27,849 nucleotides of DNA, taken from contig BFEA01000016.1 in NCBI GenBank assembly GCA_003427395.1, positions 1,615,416 to 1,643,264 on the forward strand, read 5' to 3'. The notes beneath the pieces are model-generated. The model was not told the origin of the DNA. It saw only the letters and a program-made list of their open reading frames with translations, and did no database searches. This stretch comes from Chara braunii (Eukaryota; Streptophyta; Charophyceae; Charales; Characeae). The position numbers were made by a program, and so were the translations under genes. Positions 9,883 through 19,463 of this stretch are shown here, piece after piece (the first letter of the stretch is position 1; each line of letters opens with the position of its first letter).

Positions 9883-10295
9883 TTCGATTTACATCGCACG
9901 GTCACATTGTCGTGCCGTAAAATGGTCCAGTAGTTTCAGTTATCTTGCGGGAAACTACGGGAGGAATTAGATACCGGTTTGAGTAGGTTTTCGCCTATAT
10001 ATGTTGGCTTTCCCTCTGGCTACGCCCTGCTCAGCCATAGTTGACCACCTTTCTGGTCCCATTGGAAATGCTCATACTACAGCCCCAAACCTGCAAAACA
10101 TGCAGATTTTGGAATAGACCAGTCTTGGGCATGGTTCAGGTAACATCGCTGTACTTCTTCAGATGGGACCAGCCCTGGCCGTCTGCAGTAGCGGCAACTT
10201 AGTACTTTGCTCAGTTTGCTGGTCACACGGCACTACCCACAAATTGTGCATGAATTCTTGTGAATTAATTTCTACCAATTCTCGAACATAATACC

Positions 10296-10300
10296 AAAAA

Positions 10301-10339
<39 letters not shown>

Positions 10340-10341
10340 AA
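10296..10341 (+). repeat. (AAAT)n microsatellite
   Basis: About eleven copies of the tetranucleotide AAAT/TAAA in perfect tandem, bounded by AATACCAAA on the left and ATCGGGC on the right. Tracts like this often grow from SINE or LINE tails, but no retroposon body was identified directly upstream. Confidence 0.95.
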
Positions 10342-10493
10342 TCGGGCATCTGCGGTCGTCCTTAAATGTGACCACAAATCTCCGTACCCCGCGGCTATAC
10401 AACTGAGGCTGCTGTCAAGTGGTCATACACAAGATGGTACCCTTGGGACCTCAAAGAATCTGTGGAACCGGTCTGATGCCTTACCGGCTTCAA

Positions 10494-10666
10494 TGGGCAC
10501 GCTCACACTCAAACCTCTCACTACAGAAATGGGACTGGGCAGGCCCACACCCAAGCCTCACACAGCAGGTCGAAGTTGGTGTCCGCTGTATCCCCTGGTC
10601 ACGGCCTCCCAAGCCTTGTCCACCACCCCGCGGGTCCCCATGGGCATACTCACACTCAAGTATCTC
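10494..10666. repeat. Direct repeat pair around CACACTCAA
   Basis: TGGGCACGCTCACACTCAA near 10495 is matched by TGGGCATACTCACACTCAA near 10640, each followed by a TCTCA block. A weaker third relative (CAGGCCCACACCCAAGCCTC) lies between. The offset is about 145 bp. No gene is evident in 10342-10800. Confidence 0.55.
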
Positions 10667-10799
10667 ATGGCAAATAGCGGTGCGACGGGCGGTGTGCCTA
10701 ATTTGCACCCTGGTCAGGCACATTGCCCTTTCCTTTCTCTTGCTTAAGGGTCATGCCTTTGAAATACCGACATACCGCTGACGACATCGGGTAATCAGA

Positions 10800-10878
10800 A
10801 TACTTTTATTTTTGGTCATCTGTAGTTCAACAGTTCGTGGGTGTACCCACTGAGTTAGGCTCTCGGGTTGCACGGTTG
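10800..10878 (-). ncRNA. tRNA-derived SINE head, copy b (truncated)
   Basis: The minus strand has the A-box-like TAACTCAGTGGG, then CGAACTGTTGAACTACAG, which parallels copy a (GAACTGTTGAAATGCAG), so both come from the same tRNA-like family. The B-box half is missing. The head passes directly into an A-rich tail (ACCAAAAATAAAAGTA), as in a very short or 3'-truncated SINE. Confidence 0.55.
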
Positions 10879-10904
10879 GCCCATGTACCGGCGTCGGACC
10901 AAGC

Positions 10905-11195
10905 CCAACAAAAATTTAAAATTAATAATACCTATAAAAAAAATGGTAATAATCATTAAAAAATTAAAATGAAAATGGGAACGAAGCGAGGGGAAAAGGA
11001 GGACATGTTGAACCCTGCCCTTGGTCCTGCTCGCCGGTCCCGTAGGCGGACTTCCCAACAAAACGAAGGGGGATAGCCCCGCAGGACCCTCAACCCCTCA
11101 GCTCTCCTGCGCTCCTTTGCTGCTGGCGGCTGGTCTCGATCCCCGGATCTGCTGGCTGAAAGTCTAGTGCTGTAACTAATAGGGCTAAGCCCAAG
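10905..11195 (-). ncRNA. tRNA-derived SINE, copy c (different tRNA head)
   Basis: On the minus strand the element starts near GGGCTTAGCCCTATTAG, with a loop-like ACTTTCAGCC and a B-box-like GGGGATCGAGACC. The CTTTCAG loop has anticodon TTC, which would suggest a tRNA-Glu ancestor; this is tentative. A GC-rich body of about 150 bp follows, then an AT-rich 3' end (10905-10975) with A/T runs. This order of head, body and AT-rich tail is the classical SINE layout. Copy b starts roughly 30 bp further down on the same strand, so SINE insertions cluster here. Confidence 0.5.
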
Positions 11196-11750
11196 CCTGG
11201 TTGTAGCAGGTGCAATCTCTCTTATGAAGAGTAACTACAACCTACCTGGGCCTGCAAAGTGTGCGCCAAGGCTACCGTTTGGCTTGTTGCCTGAGCCCGT
11301 GGCCCCACACGCCCGTGTTTGCGACCTTAGGGCCGTGTTTACTAGACTCATCTTGTATGTAGGCCCGCCGTGCTGCAGCCAAAGGCCGAGGCTTTCCTGC
11401 TCCACCATATCCGTCAAAAGGGTGTCCTTTTACTATCTCCGAGTCGGAAAGACCCTGGCTTTCACTCACACCGTACCCAGCCCGTGCCATCCTAGCCAAA
11501 GTTTGTCACGGCTCCTACTGCCGACAACACATGGTCAAACCTAGTATCTGCGTGGCCGGCACGGCGCGGCCCCCAAACGCCACCCGCCGTGAGTCAAACG
11601 GAGCCCTCCTTCAGCCGTACTCTCAATTGTAGAATTGTCTATGGATTGAAATTTCGTCAGCGCGTGCGAGGCTGGGCCCTAACCTACTCCTAGCTCGTAC
11701 TGCCAAGCGGGGTTATTGGTTTATACTGAGTAACTGTCTAGCTAGCTTAA
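11196..11750. other. Intergenic stretch, nothing recognised
   Basis: Overlapping open frames on both strands are of similar length and show no recognisable domain. I see no repeat or RNA gene. The base composition resembles the neighbouring repeat-derived DNA. Confidence 0.35.
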
Positions 11751-11797
11751 TGCGTGCCCTCAAGGTGCACGCCCTCAAGGTGCACGCCCTCACACTC
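11751..11797. repeat. 16-bp tandem repeat, three copies
   Basis: The unit GTGCACGCCCTCAAG is repeated about three times with near-perfect identity; the first copy has GCGTGCCCTC. It is a small minisatellite and shows no other function. Confidence 0.85.
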
Positions 11798-12030
11798 TCT
11801 GATTCAATCACAAAATGCGAGTGCCACTCCCACCTGCTGGGAGTTGGTTGTGGTTGCCCAGAAATGGGACATTTTCTCGAATGCTGTTGATGATGCATCT
11901 TCTGTGAGATGCAAAAATGTGCCCAAATACCCTTGTAAGGGTGTTCGGGCCGACGTCGTCCCAACGGTCCCTGCCCTTCTCGGCTTTAAGGCTTTGCCTT
12001 CTTTATCCTGTCCTTCTCATTCATATCCGC

Positions 12031-12250
12031 CCCCCTGGCTATTTCCGTGGCCGACCCACCGGCCTTTTCTATCTCTTCTGTCCATCCCTTTGGCTATTTC
12101 AATGACCGACCCACCGACCTTTTCCATCTCTTCCATTCATCCCATTGGCTATTTCAAGGACCGACCCACCGACCTTTTCCATCTCTCTCATCCATCCTTT
12201 GGCTATTTCAATGACCGACCCATCGGCCTTTTCCATCTCTTATTGCTCAT
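12031..12250. repeat. 55-bp tandem repeat, four copies
   Basis: GGCTATTTC followed by a GACCGACCCACCG-like block, CCTTTTCCATCTCT and TCCATCC recurs with GGCTATTT at 12037, 12092, 12147 and 12201, a period of 54-55 bp. The core resembles the 1290-1447 repeat pair. The array is pyrimidine-rich on the plus strand, like the 65-bp array at the left edge. Confidence 0.9.
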
Positions 12251-12330
12251 TCCAGCACATTCTCAATCAACCTTTCTCAATCAAATGTGCAGGGGACCCC
12301 AGTGCCTATTTCAAAAGGAATGACCTTTGT

Positions 12331-12545
12331 CAGGGTCCATTCCCGAACAACCTGCTTAGGGCCGTTATTTTCCATTCTCTAGTCAAACAGCCTGGTTAGG
12401 GCCATTCTTTTCCATTCTCAAGTCGAACAGCTTGGTAAGGGCCATTCCTTTCCATTCTCAAGTCGAACAGCCTGGTTAGGGCCATTCCTTTCCATTCTTA
12501 AGTCGAACAGCCTGGTTAGGGCCATTCCTTTCCATTCTCAATGTT
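12331..12545. repeat. 40-bp tandem repeat, five copies
   Basis: CAGCCTGGTTAGGGCCATTC with CTTTCCATTCTCAAGTCGAA recurs with its CCTGGTTAGG block at 12351, 12391, 12431, 12471 and 12511. The period is exactly 40 bp, and a decayed half copy precedes it near 12331. It follows the 55-bp array directly. The copies are very similar, so expansion is recent relative to the other arrays. Confidence 0.93.
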
Positions 12546-13268
12546 AGTGCCCGAGGGGGTGAGCCTCGAGGTTAAGGATCCCATTTCTGTCCTGGAGGTT
12601 AGAAGGTGGTCATCTCATCTTTTGCGTGTTGTTCTCTTTCTTCCTTTTCTCACTGTAATGTACTTTCCATTCCATTTCTCACAGTAATGTACCATCCATG
12701 CGTACATCCGACTTAGCGTCTAGCACTCGAGTTGGGGCGCGCGACCCCAAGCAGCACTAGCCCACCCGACCGTTCATCCATAACAAAAGACAAAGGCGCC
12801 CCTTTCATTTTCACTCTTCCTGATCACTCAGGTTTCGGCTATTCTCAGTCTCATTCATGACTCAGTTGGATTAGGCTCCTAGGGAAGGAGTATTCTTCAC
12901 GCCCCTTAACCCATAGGTTCCCTAACCTCTCTTGTACTCGACCAATCATTCAATGCCATGGTTCGCTCGTCAATGCGTACTCAAGGTTTTCCCCTCTCAA
13001 AAGCAGAATCCTTATTCCATCCAGAATTCACAATACACCCTCTCCCAATTGGTCTCAACCCAAATCCCATGTCTTTGTCTTATGTACCCAAGGTAGCTCA
13101 TCCAAAAAGTAACCTCAAAAACTATCTTCTATCTTATCGTGACACAGCCTTAGCTGGCCCTCTTTTTACTTCATCCTTAGCAAGCTTGCCCATACTGTAC
13201 ACGTTCTTGTCATTTTTATGTTTCCGCAGACAGAAAAGCAGCAATCATTTTCAATGCTAAGTCAACAC
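12546..13268 (-). other. Non-coding 3' flank of the retroelement
   Basis: This segment lies beyond the accessory ORF at the 3' side of the minus-strand retroelement. A purine tract on the minus strand (complement of 12630-12650, AGAAAAGGAAGAAAGAGAA) could be a polypurine tract. TTGGGG/CCCCAA arms flank a GCGCGCGA centre near 12735-12754. I found no sequence matching the presumed 5' LTR above 21300, so a 3' LTR cannot be delimited. Confidence 0.3.
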
Positions 13269-14183
13269 CTAGTTCATATTGCTGCCTTGCGCCTCGTCTT
13301 GCCCAGTCCCTTGTCCACCCCGTTCCTCGGCAAGCTTTCTAACCCCAAGGCCATAGGTCTCGATTTCTCTTTTCATCCCCACAATTTTTCGTAACTCTGC
13401 CTCGTTGAAAAAATCCAGTGGTGTGGCTTCAACCTCTGTCCTTGCGAGTTCCCGAGTCTTGATAATCCATTCGTGTCTGATCACATTGGTCCATTGCTGA
13501 AACCAATGACTGGGCGTTGACTCAAACTCGTCTTCCCATCTGAAAGCCCCATCGCCTGGCTGGTGCATCGGAGGCCGCCCCTCTTCCCTAGGCTTCGAGA
13601 TCTCATCCCTCTCATCCCCGCTGCTGATTTCTATAACTTCTCGCACATCCTATTCCTCGTCCTCCTCGTCTTCTGTCTGTATGGGGCTATACCCACTTGC
13701 AAGGTTCTTAAGATCGTAGGTAAAAGGGATCTCTGTCCCCGTCCCATACCCCTCGCAACTGTCGTGGCCGCTTCGTCCTTCAAGCGGGTTCTCCATTCTT
13801 TCCTCACCCTCCTCATATTTGTCGTGCATGTCTTGTCCCCCCTCGCTTTCCCCATGCCAAGTCTCACGTCGCTTGCCCCTGTTAACTCCTTCCTCGTCAG
13901 AGACCTGAACCTTATTCCCCATCTCTGCATTGCCTCCTTCTTCCACTTCTGCCTTTTCCTTCCCTTCCTCACTGTCAGATGAGATTTCTATACCTTCTCC
14001 CTCGCGGAGGGGTAAGGGTTTCCTACACAAGCATTTCCTTCCTTCCCTGCCTACCTCTGGGCCACCCATGAGTCCTATATACAACTTTCTCTTTGCCGCT
14101 CTCCTCCCTCGGCTTGGTCCTGCTTCCTCCCCTTCGGTAGGCCTGTTGATTGCCCCGCTGTCATTTTCGTCACCGAACTTCAT
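13269..14183 (-). pseudogene. Retroelement 3' accessory ORF with SIM-like motifs
   Basis: The frame opens at an ATG at 14183 (A at -3) and runs about 177 codons to an in-frame TAG at 13650-13652. It then continues in the same frame for 126 codons to 13269, so one nonsense codon splits a protein of about 300 residues. The N-terminal part is basic near residue 25 (GRRAAKRK, a possible nuclear localisation signal) and then strongly acidic. Two motifs, IEISSDSEE and VIEISSGDE, match the SUMO-interacting pattern of a short hydrophobic run followed by Ser/acidic residues. The C-terminal part has W-rich FRWEDEF and SHWFQQW segments and a probable helix. It sits after integrase, where some Gypsy elements carry an env-like or other extra gene, but no signal peptide or membrane segment is visible. 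Its function is unknown. Confidence 0.6.
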
Positions 14184-14546
14184 CTTCTCTTTTGTTTTAG
14201 ACCCTGTATTACAAAACAACACCCGCAAAGCCCCTCATGCACCCATTCCCCCGGTCTGGTAGGTAGTCCCCCCATTTTTCTCAGAATGTCCCCAACATCC
14301 TTCGCAGCAGGCCCCTATTATACATGCGAATGCGTCGTTTGTGATGACCCCATTTTTTTCCGGTCAAAAACTACGGTACAATGCCCCAGACATCCCTTCC
14401 CGTTGTCACACAAGCCAGATATTGCAAGCCCCCAAGTCACGCTGCCTTTCAACCTCTGTCAGTCCAAGCCAAAGCGCCAGTCCCCAAAAAAATGACAGTC
14501 TCATGAACATGGTCAACGACAAACCATAGTGTGGGCAAGGCTGTGG
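14184..14546 (-). other. Spacer between integrase and accessory ORF
   Basis: About 360 bp with no sustained minus-strand frame. It contains a T-rich patch (14270-14280 on plus) and no recognisable motif. It would be the leader of a subgenomic or spliced accessory mRNA, if one existed. Confidence 0.35.
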
Positions 14547-15269
14547 TCAGTCTTTAGCTTGTGGCTCCTCAGTTTCCTTATCTTCGGCCTCCTGAAGCCA
14601 TTGTTCCACTGGGTCCCGACTTAGAAACCTGACCAATCGTCGCCCCGGGAAGGGTCCTTTCAATCCAGTTCCATTCAAATCTTCCAGTTCGAAGGTGTTC
14701 AGTCCCACCCGCTCGGCGACCCGGTAGGAGCCTTTGAACCTCCTTCCCAGCTGTCCCGACCAAGTACTTTCTAGTGTCGAGTTCCTTAACGATACCATCT
14801 GTCCCACTTAAAGTGGCTCCTTTCTGACATTCTTAACCTGGTCCCACCTTGCTTTGTCCCTCATTCTGTTGTCGAGTACCCGGTTGGCGATATCTTCCAT
14901 GACCTCCTCGTTCTTAAGGATCTGTTGACATCTTGCCTCGATTAAATCTTCAGTGGTCATTTGCGGATCATCATCTAACCTATTCCAGGTAGGTACCAAG
15001 GCTTCCACAAGAAAATCGATCTCTCTTCCGTACCACAGCTCTGCCTGGATACATCCTGTTTTTCTTTTAGGGGTCATATTCTCTGCGAAGACGGCCTGCT
15101 TAAGATACCTAGGCCAATTCCCCAGATGGTCCGCTGCGAGCTTCGCAATCGTGTTCTTCAAGGTTCGGTGCCCCCTTTCCACAGGTGCGTTGGCCTCGGG
15201 GTGATACGGCTCGATGAGTTTGATCGGTACACAGAGTCTCTTAAGCATCCCCAATACTTCTTGGTTCAC
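14547..15269 (-). pseudogene. Integrase C-terminal half (catalytic Glu, GPY/F-like)
   Basis: This frame continues the integrase core after a one-base frameshift. PEANAPVERGH supplies the third catalytic residue, Glu at codon 31. With the preceding frame it gives 35 residues between the second Asp and the Glu, the DD35E spacing. The helical region that follows (TLKNTIAKLAADHLGNWPRYL) is typical of Gypsy integrases. An in-frame TAA at 14808-14810 separates the rest. Beyond it, VGQMVSLRNSTLES and a GRRFKGSYRV...TFELEDL stretch match the C-terminal GPY/F-type DNA-binding module. No chromodomain follows. The stop may derive from CAA, a C-to-T change. Confidence 0.8.
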
Positions 15270-16627
15270 AAACTCCGTCCATTGTCTGCTATAAACCTCC
15301 TGACGAACGAATACCTCAAGTAGAAGTCTTCTATCCAGTCCGCCACACTCCTCCCTGTCTTTTTTTTGAGGGCGACTGCTTCCACGAACCCGCTCAGGTT
15401 GTCTCGCACATCCAGGATATACCTGTACCCATCTGTTGATACAGGCATGACCGCACGGTCGAGGTGGACCAGATGCCCCGGCCCTAGCACTCGCGTTGGT
15501 CTAACCGGCTCGAAGACCCGCACCGAGCTTCGTTCTTGGCAAATAAGGCAAGTCTGGCAGTATACGGCGACCATGCCTGCCATGCCTGACCAATAATAGA
15601 NTGGCGTTATCTTTGCAAGTGTTCCTTTGGACGACCGATGACCTCCAGCTAATACGTCGTGCATTGCCTGGATAACGTCTACTTGCCTAGGTCTTCCGCA
15701 CTCAACCCTTCTGGGCATAGCACCTTCCTCCCTTCGAAACAAATACTCGCCTCTTAGGATGTACCTTTCGGCTTCTTCTCTTGCCTTAATACTGACTTTC
15801 GTAGGTTGTTTGTTTCCTACCAACAACAACCCGATCTCCCGAAAGAGCCCTTCGTATGATTGGACATAGAAAAACTCCTCTCCTTCCTTGTCCCCATCCT
15901 TTCCTTCCTGCATCTGGTTTACCACCCATTGCAACTCCTTCCTTTCCCAAGATTCCACTAAGCTCATTACTGCTTCCCGGCCTCCCTCGACCGCCATTGC
16001 CATAAGTTCCTCTTTCGGTCCTACTATCGCTTCCAATGAGTCCTTTTTTTCTCTGCGTCCTCGAGTGGTAACTGGTCCTTCTCTAAGTTCTGCTACTATG
16101 GCAGGTGCCCCCTTCTCCAAAGTCTGGATCAATAGTTCTCCCGATGTGCATCCCCTGCTCATCATTTCGTTATCCACCGTGAGAGTCCCTCCTTCGTATT
16201 CGAGGAATGCGGCTATGGACTCTGCATCCTCCATCACTTCGAGAGTGATGCAAACCCGACTCAGCCCGTCTGCCTTGTTGCGGATTCCAGCAATCCGTTC
16301 GATCTTGTAATCGAACTGCCAGATGAATCCTACCCACCTCCCTACCGTCGGATCTATAGGCCTGTAATTCTTTAGAGCCCCTACGACCTTCGCCGGATCG
16401 ATCCTTAAGATGAACCGCCTCCCAAATAGGTAGGCCTGGAAGGTCTTAAGGCAATGCAGGATGGCTAGGACTTCCTTCTTGAATTGTGAGTACCGCCGTT
16501 CTGCGGAGTTTAGGGTTCTACTTTCGAACCTAATCGGTCTCTTTTTTCCTCCCTCATCCCTTTGAATCAACACACCTCCTATGGCCAAAGGTCCTCCATC
16601 CGTCTCTAGGATGAAGGGTCGTCCCAC
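15266..16627 (-). pseudogene. RNase H and integrase N-terminal half
   Basis: An uninterrupted frame of 453 codons. RNase H comes first, with acidic residues in ETDG (Asp10), KKEVL (Glu52), LRIDP (Asp77) and NKADGLSR (Asp120). A linker of about 190 residues follows. The integrase zinc-binding region is then seen as His323, His330 and a Cys cluster CQTCLIC (357-363), followed by the catalytic core with VHLDRAVMP (Asp390) and FIADNG (Asp448). The frame ends right after the second Asp because one base is missing. One N (15601) gives an undefined residue inside the zinc region. The upstream boundary is artificial: homology continues in the same frame above 16627 past in-frame stops. Confidence 0.88.
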
Positions 16628-17880
16628 TTCGTCATTAAAACAAGGCGCGGACAGGGCGACTGTCTAAGCTGTCAATATGTCCTTGAGCCTTTGGACAGCT
16701 CCTTCTCGCTCCTCCGTCCAATCCATGGTTCCTTCTTCCCTGATCATAGCCCGGATAGGCTCAGCAATCTTGGCAAAGTTCTTAATGAAGATCCTCCAAC
16801 AGCCGACTACGCCTAGGAATGCCCTTACCTCCGTCGTCGTGCGCAGCGGTGTCGGTCACTGTGATATCTTGTCGGTCTTTGCCGGATCCGGCTTCCTGCC
16901 CTAAGCACCGCAACGAAATCCTAGTATAGTTACCTCCGGTACTGCTAGGATACTCTTTAGTCCACTAGCTGTAATGTTGTATACTTGGAACCGGCGGAGT
17001 AAGTCCTTGATGTCCTGCAGGTGGTCCACACAAAACGTCGGATCCCTGGCTGGACTTCCGTCTCGTCCTTCTTCTGCGCGCCTTTGATCGGATTGTCGTC
17101 GATGTAAGGCTCACATTTTTCTGGGAACATGTCCCCGGCCACGACGAGCATCCTGCGTTGCGCTTCGGCCACCACGTTTGTGAATCCCATAGGGGTCACT
17201 TGCATCTGTAGCTGGCCTACGGGGGTGTGCATAGCGGTGTATGGCCTGTCTCGAACATCCAATGGAAGCTGGTCGTACCCTGAGTACAAATCTATCAAGG
17301 AGTAAATGCTCCGACCGGCGTGCGATTCTGCTAATAAGTCAGCCTGAGGTAGCGAGCCAACATCGCGGATGGTTACCGCATTCAACTTCTGCAGGTCCTG
17401 AATCCACCTTAGTGTCTTGTTAGGCTTCCGAAAGACGAACCACCGGTTTGCGTATGGCGACGCCGTAGGCTCCGCAACAAAGGAGTCCATTTTCGCTCGG
17501 AGGAGGTCTGTTACTTCTCCTGCTATCCCAAATTCATAGGACGGCCCCTTGTCATTCCAGCATTCATGTTCTACTGTGTGGATTCTGACCGGAGGGATCA
17601 GCTTCGCATCCAGTCGTCCCTTCTGGTGATCACTAAAGGCAAATGCCAGGTGAAACTCCTGGCAGATTCTTTTGATCAGCCGGGTTTCTTCTTCTGTTAA
17701 GAACCCGTCTATCCTTATCTTCATTGTGTCAGCTACCTCATCTGGTATCCGATGTCCCTCCGTCGCCCTAATTCTCGGATCACTCGAAGGACCTCTTCCT
17801 CCTTCTCCATAGCCTCTTTCTTTGATGTCTTTAGCAAGATCGAGACTGGTTTTGCTTTCTTCCCTACCAGTTTGTACTTT
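16628..17880 (-). pseudogene. Reverse transcriptase domain, frameshifted
   Basis: The core frame (17724-16957, 255 codons) contains PTASPYANRWFVFRKPNKTLRW, SLIDLYSGYDQLPLD with Asp145, and the catalytic YIDD at 207-210 followed by NPIKG. An upstream piece (17880-17745) in another frame gives the pre-RT linker VLRVIRELGRRRDIG. Near 17040 the reading shifts: FCVDHLQDIKDLLRRF and VTILGFRCGA follow in a different frame, then the connection region GRKPDPAKTDKIS and TTTEVRAFLGVVGCWRIFIKN leads into RNase H. Three in-frame stops lie in that part, TAG near 16903, TGA near 16858 and TAG near 16665. The fingers and palm are present but the protein cannot be made intact. Confidence 0.82.
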
Positions 17881-19414
17881 CGAACACTTCCTTTCGGGAT
17901 CTTTCTCCTAAAAAATGAACAGTTGGAATCGCCCCCGTCGCCTCTACGACTCGTGGTTGAATACTAACTAGTTTCCCGTTCAGGCAATATCCCTTTTGCA
18001 CCTCTCTTTCGAACTTGGCCAAGGCTGCCGAATCCACTCCGACCTTGTGGTATCTGGGGGCCTTGATGAGTTGCAATAGATCGGGGATCTCGAGTGCAAT
18101 TTCTAGCACGTCTATGCGTACTTCTTTCCGTTTGGGCAGGCTAGCACCAAATTCGACCTCTGACTCCTTTTCCGCTACCATAACACCTAGGACCTCGTCC
18201 TCCTGCCTCCTCTTCTTCTGGGGCAGACCCATCTTGATCCACTCCTTCTTGTTGAATGTTTCCTCAATCATGATTTCTACCCTTTCTCTCATACCCTCCA
18301 TCCGTGCGAAAGCCCCTTTTCGCGTGCTATCCTCGAACGACGACGACCATGTTGCCAATTTCTCCTTCGGGGGGTCTCCTCCCGTTCCAAGGAGTCGGAT
18401 GAGCTCTCCCCGGCCGGTCACAGGGTCCTCTATGTCTACCATGTACGAACCATCATGCAAGTGCATGCCTATCATCTCTACGTTCACGCACCACGGTCTC
18501 TCGAGGATTATGTCGTGGTCCATTTCCTCCATTTCGGTCATCCGCTGAAACGACCAGATAGATTCCCTGACCCCTGCCTTCACAACACACTTTGTGACGT
18601 ACCCAGCGAACGGGATTTCCCCGCCAGCTCCCCGGATACTCCCTGTTACTTCCTTGTTTACCGTACATTCCGTGATCGTTGTGAAATCTCTCCTTACGAA
18701 AGTGATTTCTGCTCCCCCGTCTACTAATGCATCGGTATGATGACTCCCGATTTGGATTTTCAGTTTCCCTACGGGCAGTGCATGAAAGCTAAGCTTTGTC
18801 CCGGGTGGTGATCTCAGGACTTCGTCGCTCTCCCGGTCGGGCAAGCTCAAACGAATGTCTGCAAAGGCTTTTTCGAGATCCTCCAAGTCCCAGTGACTCC
18901 TCTGAAGGTTAGCCACTTCTTGCGGAGCTTCCTCCTCCCTCTCCCCTTCTGGTAATTCGGGGTTGTCGCCTATCTCTACTCGCCTCCGAGTCAACAGTTT
19001 TCTGAGTCCTTTGAGCAACCTAGGGCTAGCCTGCAGCATGGTCCGAAAAGACACCGACACCATGGTTCCTAGTAACTTGCTAATGGTGTCGTCGAGCTCA
19101 GGCAAGGTTAAGATCGAAATTTGATACCTAAACTTCTTCTTAGCGGCGGTAACCTTGTCCGCAGACTCCTCTTCCCTAAGCTTCCCATAGACTTTCTCTG
19201 GTTCCTCGACCTCAGGCTCTGCCTGGGGTTCGGAGCTTCCGGTGACCTCCTGCATAATGGTGTCACGGTTAATCCTCCTCCCGACCGTTCCCAGTCGAGT
19301 GGTTGCATTCACCCTATCACGTCCGTCGCTTTCCAAAATAAAGTTGGTCTGCGGCCCGCGCCCCCGGAGTTGATCCCAGATGATCTCACCCACCGGTTCG
19401 GCTTCTACGACTTT
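17864..19414 (-). pseudogene. Aspartic protease and upstream conserved region
   Basis: About 516 codons are open from the residue after a TAG at 19415-19417 to the stop at 17864. Numbering from the GTG at 19393, residues 86-141 (KKKFRYQISILTLPEL...) form a conserved block that resembles the DUF4100-type region of fungal retroelement polyproteins; this is recalled by pattern, not searched. The protease active site is ALVDGGAEITFV at 222-233, so Asp225 is followed by Gly-Gly where D-[ST]-G is usual. DHDIILERPWC near 293-302 matches the distal ILGxPW strand with Glu in place of Gly. A cysteine-poor C-terminal linker leads to a stop near 17864, where the frame shifts into the pre-RT region. Whether DGG is lineage-specific or damage is undecided. 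Confidence 0.75.
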
Positions 19415-19463
19415 CTAACCCATTGAGCATGATAATGGCTCGTCGCATCCCTCCTGGTGAGTT

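Noticed and set aside
12958-13260. 100-codon plus-strand frame near the 3' flank of the element
   Set aside because: No domain or coding bias, and it lies in the non-coding flank. The hydrophobic end is a T-rich stretch.
13563-14262. Plus-strand open frames opposite the accessory ORF
   Set aside because: They are antisense readings of an acidic, GA-rich gene and so appear as Ser/Leu/Phe-rich frames. No domain is present.
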